Under the pieces are notes generated by a model. The model was not told where the DNA came from. It worked only from the letters and a program-made list of their open reading frames with translations, and searched no databases. A stretch of DNA of 51,222 nt from a bacterium (lineage in GTDB: Bacteria > Patescibacteriota > Minisyncoccia > UBA6257 > 2-01-FULL-56-20). Location: the NCBI GenBank assembly GCA_021827685.1, contig JAKAUM010000004.1, positions 1-51,222 of the forward strand, given 5' to 3'. The position numbers were made by a program, and so were the translations under genes. This document shows, piece after piece, positions 32,471-41,133 of this stretch (its first letter is position 1; every line of letters begins with the position of its first letter).

Positions 32471-33721
32471 ATGCGGAAAAAAGGACGAAAAATACTGGAA
32501 GTCGCGGTCATTGCCGTCGTTGCCGTCGCCCTCGCGGGGAGTGGATACTGGCTCGGTTACGCGGACGGCCGGAAAGTGCCGAAGAATGTCATAGTTACGG
32601 GCCTCACGAATTTCCAGCAGCCGTCTTCCACAACGGCCAATTTCAGCACCTTCTGGGAGGCATGGCAGACGATTAACGACAGCTACCTTAGGAACCCTTC
32701 AACGACGAACCAACAAAAGGTATACGGCGCGATTACGGGCCTCGTGGACTCGCTCGGCGATCCATATTCCGAATATTTCACCCCGCAGGCCAACCAGCAG
32801 TTCCAGCAGGATATCACCGGCGACTTCGGCGGCGTCGGCATCCAGATCGATCTCGACGCGCAGGGGCATCTCGTCATCGTGGCGCCCCTCAAGGGCACGC
32901 CGGGCGCGGCGGCGGGTCTCCAGCCGAAAGATTGGCTTGTCGCGATCAACGGTTCTTCGACCGCGAGTATGACTTTGGATAACGCCGTATCCCTTATCCG
33001 CGGCCCCGTCGGCTCCGTCGTCACGCTTTCCATCATGCGCGACGGATGGTCCGCGCCGAAGGATTTTAAAATCACCCGCGAGACGATCAGCGTCCCCAAT
33101 GTTGAATTCGAAATGAAGGGGGATGTCGCCGTGATTACGCTCGCCGAGTTCACCCAGGACGCGGAACCGGAATTCTACCGCGCGCTTCAGAAGATGGTCG
33201 CCGCGAATGCAAAGGGAATGGTGCTGGATCTTCGCGACGATCCGGGCGGCTATCTCCAGGTTGCCGTGGACCTTGCGGGATACTTCCTGAAGCCCGGCTC
33301 CCTCGTCGTGAAAGAAGTGGGGCGCACCGTGCCCGAACAGGACTATACCGCTTCGGGCAGCGGCGCGCTGGACAATTTCCCGATGGTCATCCTCGTGAAC
33401 GGCGGCACGGCATCCGCGGCTGAAATTCTTTCCGGCGCCTTGCGCGACGACCGAGGCATAAAGCTCGTGGGCGAGCGGACCTTCGGCAAGGGGACCGTGC
33501 AGGAGCTTGAGCCCCTCTCGGACGGATCGGCGATAAAACTCACCGTGGCGCACTGGGTCATGCCTTCCGGGAAGATACTCGACCATAAAGGAATTATTCC
33601 GGATTACGTGATAGCCAACCCGACCTCGACGCCTTCCGCAATCTTCGGTGCGGCGGCGGCGGGATCCGACCCTCAGCTCGAAAAGGCCCTCGAGGTACTG
33701 CAAAAGGAGATCGGCGGCTGA
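32471..33721 (+). CDS. C-terminal processing peptidase, S41 family
   Basis: An exported serine protease of the CtpA/tail-specific family, anchored by an N-terminal helix (about 8-30). A helical region ([14 protein letters not shown]) leads to the PDZ domain (about 95-175: [46 protein letters not shown]). The catalytic Ser is in [10 protein letters not shown] and the Lys in [11 protein letters not shown]. The substrates are probably exported proteins. The start at 32471 follows TATTAT (32456-32461) by 9 bases; GGAG between them may serve as a Shine-Dalgarno. The bL9 gene follows four bases after its stop. Confidence 0.93.
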   Translation: MRKKGRKILEVAVIAVVAVALAGSGYWLGYADGRKVPKNVIVTGLTNFQQPSSTTANFSTFWEAWQTINDSYLRNPSTTNQQKVYGAITGLVDSLGDPYSEYFTPQANQQFQQDITGDFGGVGIQIDLDAQGHLVIVAPLKGTPGAAAGLQPKDWLVAINGSSTASMTLDNAVSLIRGPVGSVVTLSIMRDGWSAPKDFKITRETISVPNVEFEMKGDVAVITLAEFTQDAEPEFYRALQKMVAANAKGMVLDLRDDPGGYLQVAVDLAGYFLKPGSLVVKEVGRTVPEQDYTASGSGALDNFPMVILVNGGTASAAEILSGALRDDRGIKLVGERTFGKGTVQELEPLSDGSAIKLTVAHWVMPSGKILDHKGIIPDYVIANPTSTPSAIFGAAAAGSDPQLEKALEVLQKEIGG

Positions 33722-33725
33722 TGCA

Positions 33726-34172
33726 ATGAAAGTCATCCTCCTCGAAGACGTCCGCAAGATAGGAAAAAGGCGCGAGGTCAGAGAGGTAAGCGACGGATAC
33801 GCGCGGAATTTTCTTTTTCCCAACAAGCTCGCCGAGCTCGCGACTCCTGCGGCGCTAAAAAAGCTCGCAGAATGGCAGGCGGCGCGCGAAAAGGAAAGCG
33901 CAGGACTGCAGGCGCGCCTAGAAGAAATCGCACGGAAATTTGCGGCGACGACGCTGGAATTCCGGCTGAAGGCGGATTCCGACGGCACCCTTTTCGGCTC
34001 CGTGAATAAAGAAACTGTTCTTAAGGCGTTGCGCGAGCGCGGGCTCGTGACGAAGGAACGCGTCGAAATTCATCTCGACCGGCCCATCAAAGAAGCGGGG
34101 GATTATCTCGTCCGCGTGGATCTGAAAAAGGGCATCCTTGCGGACCTCAAAATATCCGTCAAGGCCGGCTGA
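33726..34172 (+). CDS. rplI: 50S ribosomal protein bL9
   Basis: bL9 bridges the L1 stalk base and neighbouring ribosomes. The N-terminal domain [36 protein letters not shown] is diagnostic. A connecting helix and the C-terminal domain ([26 protein letters not shown] ... [25 protein letters not shown]) complete a 148-residue protein. Several CPR lineages are reported to lack bL9 while Parcubacteria usually keep it, so its presence fits that group. It is convergent with rpmA. Confidence 0.95.
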   Translation: MKVILLEDVRKIGKRREVREVSDGYARNFLFPNKLAELATPAALKKLAEWQAAREKESAGLQARLEEIARKFAATTLEFRLKADSDGTLFGSVNKETVLKALRERGLVTKERVEIHLDRPIKEAGDYLVRVDLKKGILADLKISVKAG

Positions 34173-34196
34173 TCTCCCTCGGCCGACGCCGGCGAG

Positions 34197-34469
34197 CTAT
34201 TCCACCGAAACGAAAGTGGCCTTCTTCCTCGAGCGATCGAAAAGGGCCTTCGTTCTCTCGCTGAACCGAACCACGCCGTTTTTCGCGGCATAGAGCGTGT
34301 CATCGCCGGCGCGCAAGACGTTCGCGCCCGGGGTATATTTCGTGCCGCGCTGGCGCACGATAATCTGGCCGACGGCAACTTTCGCGCCGTGGTTTATCTT
34401 CACTCCGAGCCGCTTCGCGACGGAATCGCGGCCGAGCTTTGTCGATCCGAGGGCTTTAGTATGTGCCAT
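34197..34469 (-). CDS. rpmA: 50S ribosomal protein bL27
   Basis: bL27 reaches toward the peptidyl-transferase centre with its N-terminal tail. The 90 residues carry [43 protein letters not shown] and [12 protein letters not shown]. The N-terminus, [11 protein letters not shown], is unlike the common MAHKKGGGSTRNGRDS form but has no cleavable extension. The -10 TAGAAT is 9 bases before ATG and belongs to a symmetric divergent promoter. Confidence 0.95.
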   Translation of the reverse strand: MAHTKALGSTKLGRDSVAKRLGVKINHGAKVAVGQIIVRQRGTKYTPGANVLRAGDDTLYAAKNGVVRFSERTKALFDRSRKKATFVSVE

Positions 34470-34477
34470 ATGAGTTC

Positions 34478-34494
34478 CATTCTATGGTAGAATG
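34478..34494. promoter_or_regulatory. Palindromic divergent promoter between rpmA and the exonuclease gene
   Basis: CATTCTA and TAGAATG form a perfect inverted repeat around TGG. Each arm holds a TAGAAT -10 box, one per strand: 34484-34479 for rpmA and 34488-34493 for the plus-strand gene. The plus-strand box is also extended (TGg). RNA polymerase could not occupy both at once. Confidence 0.6.
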
Positions 34495-34516
34495 AGGGCA
34501 AAGTCAAACAAAAGCC

Positions 34517-35236
34517 GTGGCATCCTCGAACAAACTGATATTGGATATCGAAACCGTCGGGGAGGACTTCGATGGGCTCGACCACGCGACGCAGGACAAC
34601 CTTACGCGCTGGATTAAACGGGAATCCGACGACGAAGAGGACTATAAGCGCGCGCTCGAGGAGCTGAAAAGCGGCCTCGGGTTTTCGCCGCTCACGGGCG
34701 AGATAGTGGCCCTCGGCGTGCTCGATTTCCATAAAAACGAAGGTGGCGTATATTATCAGGCGCCGGGACAGAAGAATGGCGAGCTCAAAGAAGAGGGGAT
34801 ACTCCTCAAGCAGATGGCCGAAGATGAGATGCTCCGGAAATTCTGGGAACTCGCGGAGCGCTATCAGGTCTTTGTGACGTTTAACGGCCGCAGTTTTGAT
34901 ATTCCATTTCTCATGATCCGCTCCGCGATCCATGGCATCCGCCCGACGAAAGACCTTATGCGCGGCCGCTATCTTTATCAAAACAATCCCGAAGCCCTGC
35001 ATATCGACCTTTATGAACAGCTTACCTTTTACGGGGCCATGCGGAGAAAAGGAGGGCTGCATCTCTGGGCGCGGGCGTTCGGCATCCCAAGCCCGAAATC
35101 CGGCGGCACGGCGGGAGATGACGTAGGGCCGCTTTTCAAGAAGAAAAAATTCCTCGATATCGCAAAATATAATGCGGGGGATCTGCGCGCCACCCGCGAG
35201 CTCTATGCGCGCTGGGAACAGTTCCTGAGTTTTTAG
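34517..35236 (+). CDS. Ribonuclease H-like 3'-5' exonuclease (DNA_pol_B_exo2 type)
   Basis: A predicted DEDD exonuclease. Motif I is LILDIETVGEDF, motif II FVTFNGRSFDIPFLMIRS, and motif III KYNAGDLRATRELY. A long charged region separates motifs I and II. At 239 residues it fits the stand-alone exonucleases related to DNA polymerase B proofreading domains; the biological role is not known. The start appears to be GTG34517, since ATG34492 is in a different frame. The leader of about 20 bases contains GAGGG. Confidence 0.82.
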   Translation: MASSNKLILDIETVGEDFDGLDHATQDNLTRWIKRESDDEEDYKRALEELKSGLGFSPLTGEIVALGVLDFHKNEGGVYYQAPGQKNGELKEEGILLKQMAEDEMLRKFWELAERYQVFVTFNGRSFDIPFLMIRSAIHGIRPTKDLMRGRYLYQNNPEALHIDLYEQLTFYGAMRRKGGLHLWARAFGIPSPKSGGTAGDDVGPLFKKKKFLDIAKYNAGDLRATRELYARWEQFLSF

Positions 35237-35271
35237 AGGAATTTAACCGCCGTTGCGGTAAGGTTTCGGGC

Positions 35272-35430
35272 GTGGAGAAAATAGGGAAGTGGATAAAGCG
35301 CCGCAAGCGCGAGGTAACCTTTTTATTCGCGGTTTTCCTTGCATCAACCGTGAGTTTCGGCGCGGGATGGGCCGCCAATAGGGAATTTCTGCACGCGCCG
35401 ATTATCATTGAGAAATGCGGCGCGCCATAA
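35272..35430 (+). CDS. 52-residue membrane protein (GTG start)
   Basis: A short protein beginning with a basic segment (VEKIGKWIKRRKREV), then one transmembrane helix (about 16-36, TFLFAVFLASTVSFGAGWAA) and a tail ending APIIIEKCGAP. The tail with a single Cys resembles small CPR membrane proteins I have seen, but I know no function. It lies 35 bases after the exonuclease gene and is closed by a strong terminator, which supports its being real. Confidence 0.6.
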   Translation: MEKIGKWIKRRKREVTFLFAVFLASTVSFGAGWAANREFLHAPIIIEKCGAP

Positions 35431-35446
35431 CGCGCGGCGGCGAGGC

Positions 35447-35487
35447 GATAAAGAAAACCCGCGTGGGTTACGCGGGTTTTCTTTATC
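35447..35487. terminator. Bidirectional terminator between convergent genes
   Basis: A perfect 17-bp stem with a 7-base loop; the A-rich and T-rich ends serve both strands. It closes the small gene on the plus strand and the surface-protein gene on the minus strand. Confidence 0.85.
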
Positions 35488-35500
35488 GAGACGGAGGCGC

Positions 35501-36286
35501 CTACTTCGAGGAAACGGGGGCAGGAGTTGAAACTGGAGTCGGAGCCGAAGCCGGAGTCGGCGGCGTGTCTGCCGCGATGACCGGAACAGCCGGCGGGGCG
35601 TCCTCCTCAACGGGCCAGAAGAGCCAGAGCGCCATGGCCGCCAGTATGAGGACGATGACCACCGTGAGCGGCCAGTTCACTTGTGCGAGCGCGAGTGCAA
35701 GTCCGGATTTCACGGTTCCTGCGGCAGGAGTAATGCTCGCTACCGGACTCTGCGCGCTTCGAGAAGTCCGCGTTGCGGTCGGCTTGGACTGCGGCTTGGC
35801 GCCGACAAGGGCCGAGACCGTCGCTTTCGGCGACGACTGAGCAGAATAGGCGACCGGCGAGGCCGCGCCGCCTGCTACCGTATTCCCGATAGCGGCGAGC
35901 GTCGTGCCGATTTTCTCGACGGCCGACGCGACCTGCTCTTTACGGCCTCCGAGCGTCGGATCGGCCGCGAGCTCCCGTGCGGCGGCGGCGAGATTAGCCG
36001 AAAGCCCCGCAAGAGCTTGCGTGAGCGAAGCGCGATCCTGCGCTGACAGCGTCAATCCTCCCGGGACCGGAGCCGATCCGGGAAGCGCGGACGCGGAGTA
36101 TATTCCCCGGGCCGCCGCCTCCGCCTGCAGAGTATGGAGCTTCGCCTCAAGAACGGAAAGTTCCGACTGCAAAACGGCCGCTTCCGCGGGCGTAAGACCC
36201 GCAGTCGCCGCATGCGCCGAAACAGTGATTCCTCCGAAGCCCGCGATCGCAACAACGGCGAAAACAAACAAAACTATTTTTTTCAT
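35501..36286 (-). CDS. Exported protein with signal peptide and C-terminal anchor
   Basis: A 261-residue protein starting MKKIVLFVFAVVAIAGFGGITVSAHA, a clear signal peptide with cleavage after AHA. A helical Ala/Leu/Glu-rich region (TPAEAAVLQSELSVLEAKLHTLQAEAA) suggests a coiled coil, with low-complexity Ser/Ala/Pro sequence after it. A transmembrane helix near 205-230 (WPLTVVIVLILAAMALWLFW) is followed by a Pro/Ala-rich tail. The layout suits a surface or wall-spanning protein. The family is unknown. The upstream in-frame ATG at 36358 would bury the signal peptide, so 36286 is preferred. Confidence 0.8.
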   Translation of the reverse strand: MKKIVLFVFAVVAIAGFGGITVSAHAATAGLTPAEAAVLQSELSVLEAKLHTLQAEAAARGIYSASALPGSAPVPGGLTLSAQDRASLTQALAGLSANLAAAARELAADPTLGGRKEQVASAVEKIGTTLAAIGNTVAGGAASPVAYSAQSSPKATVSALVGAKPQSKPTATRTSRSAQSPVASITPAAGTVKSGLALALAQVNWPLTVVIVLILAAMALWLFWPVEEDAPPAVPVIAADTPPTPASAPTPVSTPAPVSSK

Positions 36287-36418
36287 AAAATTTTTAATTG
36301 CAATTTGACGGCCTTTGAAATAAAAAGGTGCCAAGGAACTTCGGATGGTGTAAAACAACTACCCGCAGTATACCCTCCGCCTGCGGAATTGCAACGAAAG
36401 CGTACGGTTGCATATAGA

Positions 36419-36447
36419 TTGCCCTCTTGCGCGTTTTCCCTTATAAT
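36419..36447 (+). promoter_or_regulatory. Promoter of typA
   Basis: TTGCCC (36419-36424), a 17-base spacer and TATAAT (36442-36447) lie 17 bases before ATG36465, giving a leader of about 10 bases. The rest of 36287-36418 shows no gene. Confidence 0.65.
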
Positions 36448-36464
36448 ACAACGCACGCAAAGCC

Positions 36465-38318
36465 ATGGAACTCCGCAATATCGCCATCATCGCCCATGTC
36501 GATCATGGGAAAACGACGCTTGTTGACGCGCTCCTTAAGCAGAGCTCGAACTTTAAATTGAAAACGGGAGCGGCGACCGAGCTTATCATGGACTCGAATG
36601 AGCTCGAGCGCGAGCGCGGAATCACGATTTTTTCAAAGAACGCGTCGGTAACGTACCATGGCGTGAAGATCAACATCGTAGACACGCCGGGCCATGCGGA
36701 TTTCGGGGGAGAAGTTGAGCGCATCATGCGCATGGTGGACGGCGTCCTGCTCCTTGTGGATGCCAAAGAAGGCCCCATGCCGCAGACGAAATTCGTCCTC
36801 CGAAAGGCGATCCAGGCGGGCCATAAAGTAATCGTGGTAATCAATAAAATCGACAAGCCGGATGCGCGGCCGGAATGGGCTTTGAACGCCACGTACGATC
36901 TTTTCTTTGAACTGGATGCGACGGAGGAGCAAATCGAATTCCCCGTGATCTATGCCGCCGCGCGGGAGGGAAAGGCGGGGGCGGCAAAAGACCTCTCGGC
37001 GATGAAGGATATCGAGCCGATTTTCGAAGCAATCGTGCGCCATATCCCGGCCCCGGAGAAACCGAAGCGGGCGCCCGGCGAGGAAGACCTCCTGCAATTC
37101 TTAACCGTGAACCTCGCCTATGACAATTACAAGGGCAAAATCGCCGTCGGCCGCCTCTATAGCGGCACGCTTCGGAAGGGCGCGACCGTCGCGCGCGTGG
37201 CGCGCGACGGCACGGTCACGAAAGAAGAGCTCACGGCCATCATGCTCTTCGACGGGCTGGGCCGCATGGATGCGGAACGCGCCGAAGCGGGGGATATCGC
37301 GGCCATCGCGGGCATTCCGGACATCACGATAGGGGAGACGATCACCGATCCCGACCACCCGCTCCCGCTTCCCACGATTGCGATCGACGAACCGACGATC
37401 AAGATGACCTTCGGCATAAATACCTCGCCGCTCCGCGGCACGGAAGGAAAGTTCACGACCTCCCGCAACCTGAAAGAACGGCTCGAGAAAGAGCTTGAAA
37501 CCGATGTGGCGCTCAAGGTTGTCCCGACCGATACGACGGACAAGTGGGTCGTAGCCGGGCGCGGCGAACTCCACCTCGCGATCCTCATCGAAAAAATGCG
37601 GCGCGAGGGGTTCGAGCTCGAGGTTTCGAAGCCGCAGGTCATTTTTAAAGAAGAAAAGCTCCCGGACGGCGGCGCGCGGAAGCTCGAGCCGATGGAGCTC
37701 GTTTCCGTCGAAGTGCCGAATGAATACAGCGGCGCAGTCATAGAAATGTTCGGCAAGCGCCTCGGACAGATGAAAAATATGCGCGCGGACGACAAGGGGA
37801 TCTCATTCATGGACTTCGAAGCGCCGACGCGGGGGCTCATCGGCATCCGCAACAGGTTCCTCACCGCCACGCGCGGCACCGGCATTATGAACACGCTCTT
37901 CCTCGGTTACGAACCCTACAGGGGCGACCTCACGGCGATACCGCACGGCTCGATCGTCGCGACCCAAGCCGGCCAGTCCAACAACTACGGGCTCGTGACC
38001 GCTCAGGGCCGCGGGAAGCTCTTTATCAGCGCCGGCACCGCGGTATACGAAGGCATGGTGGTCGGGGAAAACGCGAAAGAGGGCGACGTCTTCGTCCACG
38101 TCGCGCGCGAAAGGCAGCTCACGAACTTCCGGGCGAAAAACGAAGGGCTTGCCGACCAGCTCGAAGTCCCGCTCAACCTATCGCTCGAGGACGCGCTGGA
38201 TTATATTTCCGACGACGAACTCGTGGAAGCGACGCCGCAAAATATCCGCATCAGGAAAAAATACCTCACCGAAACGGAGAGGAAGCGGGCGGGCTCCGGC
38301 GCAAAAGCGGCCGGATAG
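36465..38318 (+). CDS. typA: Translational GTPase TypA/BipA
   Basis: TypA is a ribosome-binding GTPase related to EF-G, needed under stress and for 50S assembly. The G domain shows AHVDHGKTTL (G1), RGITIFSKN (G2), DTPGHADFGGEVER (G3) and NKIDKPDARP (G4). It is followed by beta-barrel and EF-G-like domains and the TypA-specific C-terminal region (RGKLFISAGTAVYEGMVVGENAKEGD, then LSLEDALDYISDDELVEATPQNIRIRKKYL). At 617 residues it is complete. It is the last plus-strand gene before a run of minus-strand genes. Confidence 0.96.
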   Translation: MELRNIAIIAHVDHGKTTLVDALLKQSSNFKLKTGAATELIMDSNELERERGITIFSKNASVTYHGVKINIVDTPGHADFGGEVERIMRMVDGVLLLVDAKEGPMPQTKFVLRKAIQAGHKVIVVINKIDKPDARPEWALNATYDLFFELDATEEQIEFPVIYAAAREGKAGAAKDLSAMKDIEPIFEAIVRHIPAPEKPKRAPGEEDLLQFLTVNLAYDNYKGKIAVGRLYSGTLRKGATVARVARDGTVTKEELTAIMLFDGLGRMDAERAEAGDIAAIAGIPDITIGETITDPDHPLPLPTIAIDEPTIKMTFGINTSPLRGTEGKFTTSRNLKERLEKELETDVALKVVPTDTTDKWVVAGRGELHLAILIEKMRREGFELEVSKPQVIFKEEKLPDGGARKLEPMELVSVEVPNEYSGAVIEMFGKRLGQMKNMRADDKGISFMDFEAPTRGLIGIRNRFLTATRGTGIMNTLFLGYEPYRGDLTAIPHGSIVATQAGQSNNYGLVTAQGRGKLFISAGTAVYEGMVVGENAKEGDVFVHVARERQLTNFRAKNEGLADQLEVPLNLSLEDALDYISDDELVEATPQNIRIRKKYLTETERKRAGSGAKAAG

Positions 38319-38335
38319 GGCAGGGGTCTGCTATT

Positions 38336-39130
38336 TTATAGATAGCCCGCTTTTTTCAGCCAAGCATCGTTTTCCCATTCCCAAAGGCGCTTTGCGCCGA
38401 GAAAGGCCTGGAAGTCATTCTGCCAATAGGGGAACTCCTGCAATTCTATTTCGCCGATGAGGGGGCCCCATGAATGCGCACAGGCGCGCATCATGGCGGC
38501 GCGGCCGTTTTTCCAGTCCACGCGCACTTTCTCGCGCCCTCCCTTTACGCGCCTCACGGCGCCGCAGCGCTCGCACCGTTGGATCTGGTCGATCCGGAGG
38601 ATCCAGCGCGTCGCGAGATTGCGGAATTGCCCTTTCAAAGCATCCATATACGCCGAGGTCTGCAGGCAATAATCGCGGTAGATCGACTGGGATGTCTTGA
38701 TGTCCAGCACGCCGAGCTGGCCGCCGATGAGGGCGATCGCGTCCACCGTTCCGGCATAGCGGTGATCGTAATTTACGATGCGGCGTTCCACCGTATCCGG
38801 CGTCACTTGAATATTGTTCCGCGACCAGAATTCCCTGAACGCCGCGACGGCGGGCGCCACTTCCGGCGGGATTTCATGGTCTTTCCCGAGAAGGAGCGCC
38901 TCGACCGCCTCATGGATCATCGTGCCCTCGCGCGCGGACTGCTCCGTGGATTCCTGGGCGGCGCGGAAACTCGCCGCCTCCGCGTAATACCGGTAGAGCG
39001 CCGGCTTCGCTTTTATCGTCACGATTTTCGTGACGCGCGGATACCATACGCCGTCGATCGTATAGCCGGATTTTTCCTTGAAGTCGTTGAGGTCTTTATA
39101 TTCGCCGAACATAGCGGGGGTTTGCTCCAT
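38336..39130 (-). CDS. PD-(D/E)XK nuclease-like protein with Cys insert
   Basis: A RecB/Cas4-like nuclease fold. An upstream helix with G-T-M-I-H (motif GxxxH) is followed by RYAGTVDAIALIGGQLGVLDIKTS (Asp, then D-x-K) and QTSAYMDALKG. Between the core and C-terminus a CERCGAVRRVKGG segment and a further Cys suggest a metal-binding loop. It differs in layout from the nuclease at 21837. Possible starts are 39157, 39130 and 39112; I prefer 39130. All overlap the end of murC. The function is inferred only at fold level. Confidence 0.78.
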   Translation of the reverse strand: MEQTPAMFGEYKDLNDFKEKSGYTIDGVWYPRVTKIVTIKAKPALYRYYAEAASFRAAQESTEQSAREGTMIHEAVEALLLGKDHEIPPEVAPAVAAFREFWSRNNIQVTPDTVERRIVNYDHRYAGTVDAIALIGGQLGVLDIKTSQSIYRDYCLQTSAYMDALKGQFRNLATRWILRIDQIQRCERCGAVRRVKGGREKVRVDWKNGRAAMMRACAHSWGPLIGEIELQEFPYWQNDFQAFLGAKRLWEWENDAWLKKAGYL

Positions 39131-40505
39131 GATACCCCGCAGTACGCGCGGCGGCAAAGAGCAGGTTCCCCGTAAGCTCGAAAATGTCGCCCGCGCCCAT
39201 CATGACGATAACCCATTCCGAAAGGGGATCGGCGAGCGTACGGATGGCGGGCCCGAGCGCGCGGGCATCGGCGAGATAAAAAAGCCGTTTCGACGGCTCG
39301 CGCCTTTGAATTGCGCGGGCGAGGGCTTCCGAATCGCGCGCGCGGCCTCCGCGGCCGCTTCCGCCGCCGTCACGCCCGTTCACCTTGTACACGGGGAGAA
39401 TGAGCACCGCGTCGGCGCCCGCGAAAGCCGTCATGAAATCGCCGAAGAGCGCATTGAGGCGCTTTATCTGGTGCGGCTGGAACACGCAAAGAATCCGCTT
39501 CCGCGGATATTTTTCGCGGAACGCGGAAAGCGTGGCCCTGATCTCGGCCGGGTGGTGCCCGTAATCGTCATAGACGGGCGCCCCGTTCCGGCCGCCGATC
39601 ATTCCGCGGTATTCCATCCGACGCCGCGCGCCGCGATATGAACCGATTGCGGCAAGCGTCTTTTTCTCAGGGATGCCGAGCGCGCGGCCGAGGGCAAGGA
39701 CCGCCGCGGCATTCGAGACGTTATGCGCGCCGGGAATTTTTATCGCGCGGCGGATTTTCCGCGCGGCCGCGCCTTTTGCGGAATACCAAACCACCTTCGC
39801 CCCTTTCCTTTTCGCAAGGATCGCGATCTTGGGACGGAGCGCGCGGAGATGCGGATCATCGCCGTTCAGGATAAGAAATCCTCCGCTCCGGATATTTCCC
39901 ATGAATCCGAGGAACGCCTTTTTCACTCCCGCGAGATTGCCGAAAACATCGAGGTGCTCGCGGTCTATATTCGTCACGACCGCGGCAAAAGGGGAATAGC
40001 GCGCAAACGCATTGCCGAATTCGTCGGCTTCGAGCGCAAGCCAGCCGCCGCGCAGGCCGCCTGCGCGGAAATTCCGATCCCCGAATTCGGGGATTGCCGC
40101 GCCGACGATGACCGTGGGGTCCATCCCGCCGCGCATCATCGCGAGCGCCGCAAGTGCGGTCGTCGTGCTCTTTCCGTGCGCGCCCGCGACCGCGACCGTC
40201 CGGTATTCTTCCGTAAGTTCCGTGATAGCCTCGGGATAGGTGAGTACCCTGATGCCGCGCCGCCGCGCCGCCTTTAACTCGGGATTATCAGCCGGAATGG
40301 CCTGGGATATAACGACCAAATCTAGGCCGCGCGGCAGGCTGGCCTTTTGGGGGCTTATTTTAGCCCTTATGCCGACTTTTTTCAGTTTAGCGAGGATCGG
40401 CTGGCGGACGGCATCCGACCCGGAGACGACCCATTTTTGGGCTTTAAGGTACTGCGCGAGAGAACTCATTCCGATACCGCCGATACCTATAAAGTAAGCC
40501 CTCAT
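39096..40505 (-). CDS. murC: UDP-N-acetylmuramate--L-alanine ligase
   Basis: MurC adds L-Ala to UDP-MurNAc, starting the stem peptide. The N-terminal UDP domain has YFIGIGGIGMSSLAQYL; the ATP loop is GAHGKSTTTA; the central domain has ALEADEFGNAF and TNIDREHLDVFG; GAHNVSNAAA and YDDYGHHPAEIRATL mark the C-terminal part. It has 469 residues. A Gly/Arg-rich insert (NGRDGGGSGRGGRARDS) lies in the last domain. A TATGAT at 40517-40512 is 6 bases before ATG, with AAAGG between them, so the mRNA is nearly leaderless. Confidence 0.95.
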   Translation of the reverse strand: MRAYFIGIGGIGMSSLAQYLKAQKWVVSGSDAVRQPILAKLKKVGIRAKISPQKASLPRGLDLVVISQAIPADNPELKAARRRGIRVLTYPEAITELTEEYRTVAVAGAHGKSTTTALAALAMMRGGMDPTVIVGAAIPEFGDRNFRAGGLRGGWLALEADEFGNAFARYSPFAAVVTNIDREHLDVFGNLAGVKKAFLGFMGNIRSGGFLILNGDDPHLRALRPKIAILAKRKGAKVVWYSAKGAAARKIRRAIKIPGAHNVSNAAAVLALGRALGIPEKKTLAAIGSYRGARRRMEYRGMIGGRNGAPVYDDYGHHPAEIRATLSAFREKYPRKRILCVFQPHQIKRLNALFGDFMTAFAGADAVLILPVYKVNGRDGGGSGRGGRARDSEALARAIQRREPSKRLFYLADARALGPAIRTLADPLSEWVIVMMGAGDIFELTGNLLFAAARTAGYHGANPRYVRRI

Positions 40506-40511
40506 GCCTTT

Positions 40512-40517
40512 ATCATA
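40512..40517 (-). promoter_or_regulatory. -10 for murC
   Basis: TATGAT on the minus strand lies 6 bases before ATG at 40505. AAAGG in between could also act as a ribosome binding site if transcription starts further upstream. Confidence 0.5.
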
Positions 40518-40540
40518 GGGGAAACCGCTGTTTCAGAAAA

Positions 40541-40580
40541 CCCTATATGTCGCACAATGTATATTTTGCGACATATAGGG
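40541..40580. other. 40-bp near-palindrome with a central TGTATA: candidate Xer/dif site or terminator
   Basis: Two 14-base arms, CCCTATATGTCGCA and TGCGACATATAGGG, pair perfectly around a 12-base centre. TGTATA at 40558-40563 lies exactly at the centre, flanked by two 11-base arms (40547-40557 and 40564-40574). This 11-6-11 plan and the spacer match E. coli dif; arm identity to dif is about 6/11 and 7/11. On the minus strand the palindrome is followed by TTTTCTG, so it could instead end the gene at 40591. Confidence 0.5.
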
Positions 40581-40590
40581 ACGCAAACCC

Positions 40591-41118
40591 TTACGCCCTT
40601 ATTATTCCCGACAGCCAGTCAACTAATTGTTTCGCCGCGCCGAGGAGCCATGAAAATATGCCGAGCGCCGCGGAAAGAAAACTCAAAATATGGAACCCGG
40701 CGATGCCATAGAGCCATGCGTCGAATTGCTGGAGGCCGTTTTGAATGGCGCCTTGCACGCCCCCTCCGTTCATCAGATTATTTCCCGACGAAAGCATATT
40801 CGGCATCGAATATGCAGGCAGGTTCGGAAGGCCGAGGCCGCTCGGCAGAACGGGCGCCGATAAGTTAAACTGCGGCGCGGCGCCGGAGCGCCCCGCCGAA
40901 CCGATGCTCTGGAAGAATTCCGTAAGCGGCGCGAGAAGCGACTGGAAATCCATGCCGGATCCTCCGGCGGACGGAACGGCATATCCCCCGTCCGGCGGAG
41001 TTCCGCCGACCGGATATGCGAATACGATTCCCGCAGGCGCGGCGGAATACCATAAAATCAGCGCGGCGGCGCCAGCGGCGGCCGTGCCGGCAAGCCAGCG
41101 GCGGCTCTCCTTCCTCAT
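40591..41118 (-). CDS. Exported or membrane protein, unknown
   Basis: A 175-residue protein with an N-terminal hydrophobic signal/anchor (about 8-34), a Gly/Pro/Ser-rich central part with many Asn, and a C-terminal hydrophobic segment (FHILSFLSAALGIFSWLLGAA). No Cys or catalytic motif is seen, and I do not recognise a family. A TGgTATAAT box is 6 bases before ATG, so it is a leaderless gene with its own promoter. The palindrome at 40541 follows its stop. Confidence 0.68.
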   Translation of the reverse strand: MRKESRRWLAGTAAAGAAALILWYSAAPAGIVFAYPVGGTPPDGGYAVPSAGGSGMDFQSLLAPLTEFFQSIGSAGRSGAAPQFNLSAPVLPSGLGLPNLPAYSMPNMLSSGNNLMNGGGVQGAIQNGLQQFDAWLYGIAGFHILSFLSAALGIFSWLLGAAKQLVDWLSGIIRA

Positions 41119-41124
41119 ATATTA

Positions 41125-41133
41125 ATTATACCA
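41125..41133 (-). promoter_or_regulatory. Extended -10 for the leaderless gene at 40591
   Basis: TGgTATAAT on the minus strand is 6 bases before ATG at 41118. It lies across the 3' end of gltX. Confidence 0.65.

Noticed and set aside
38328-38358. Terminator after typA
   Set aside because: Only a 5-bp GCTAT/ATAGC stem several bases before a T-run, inside the next gene; too weak.
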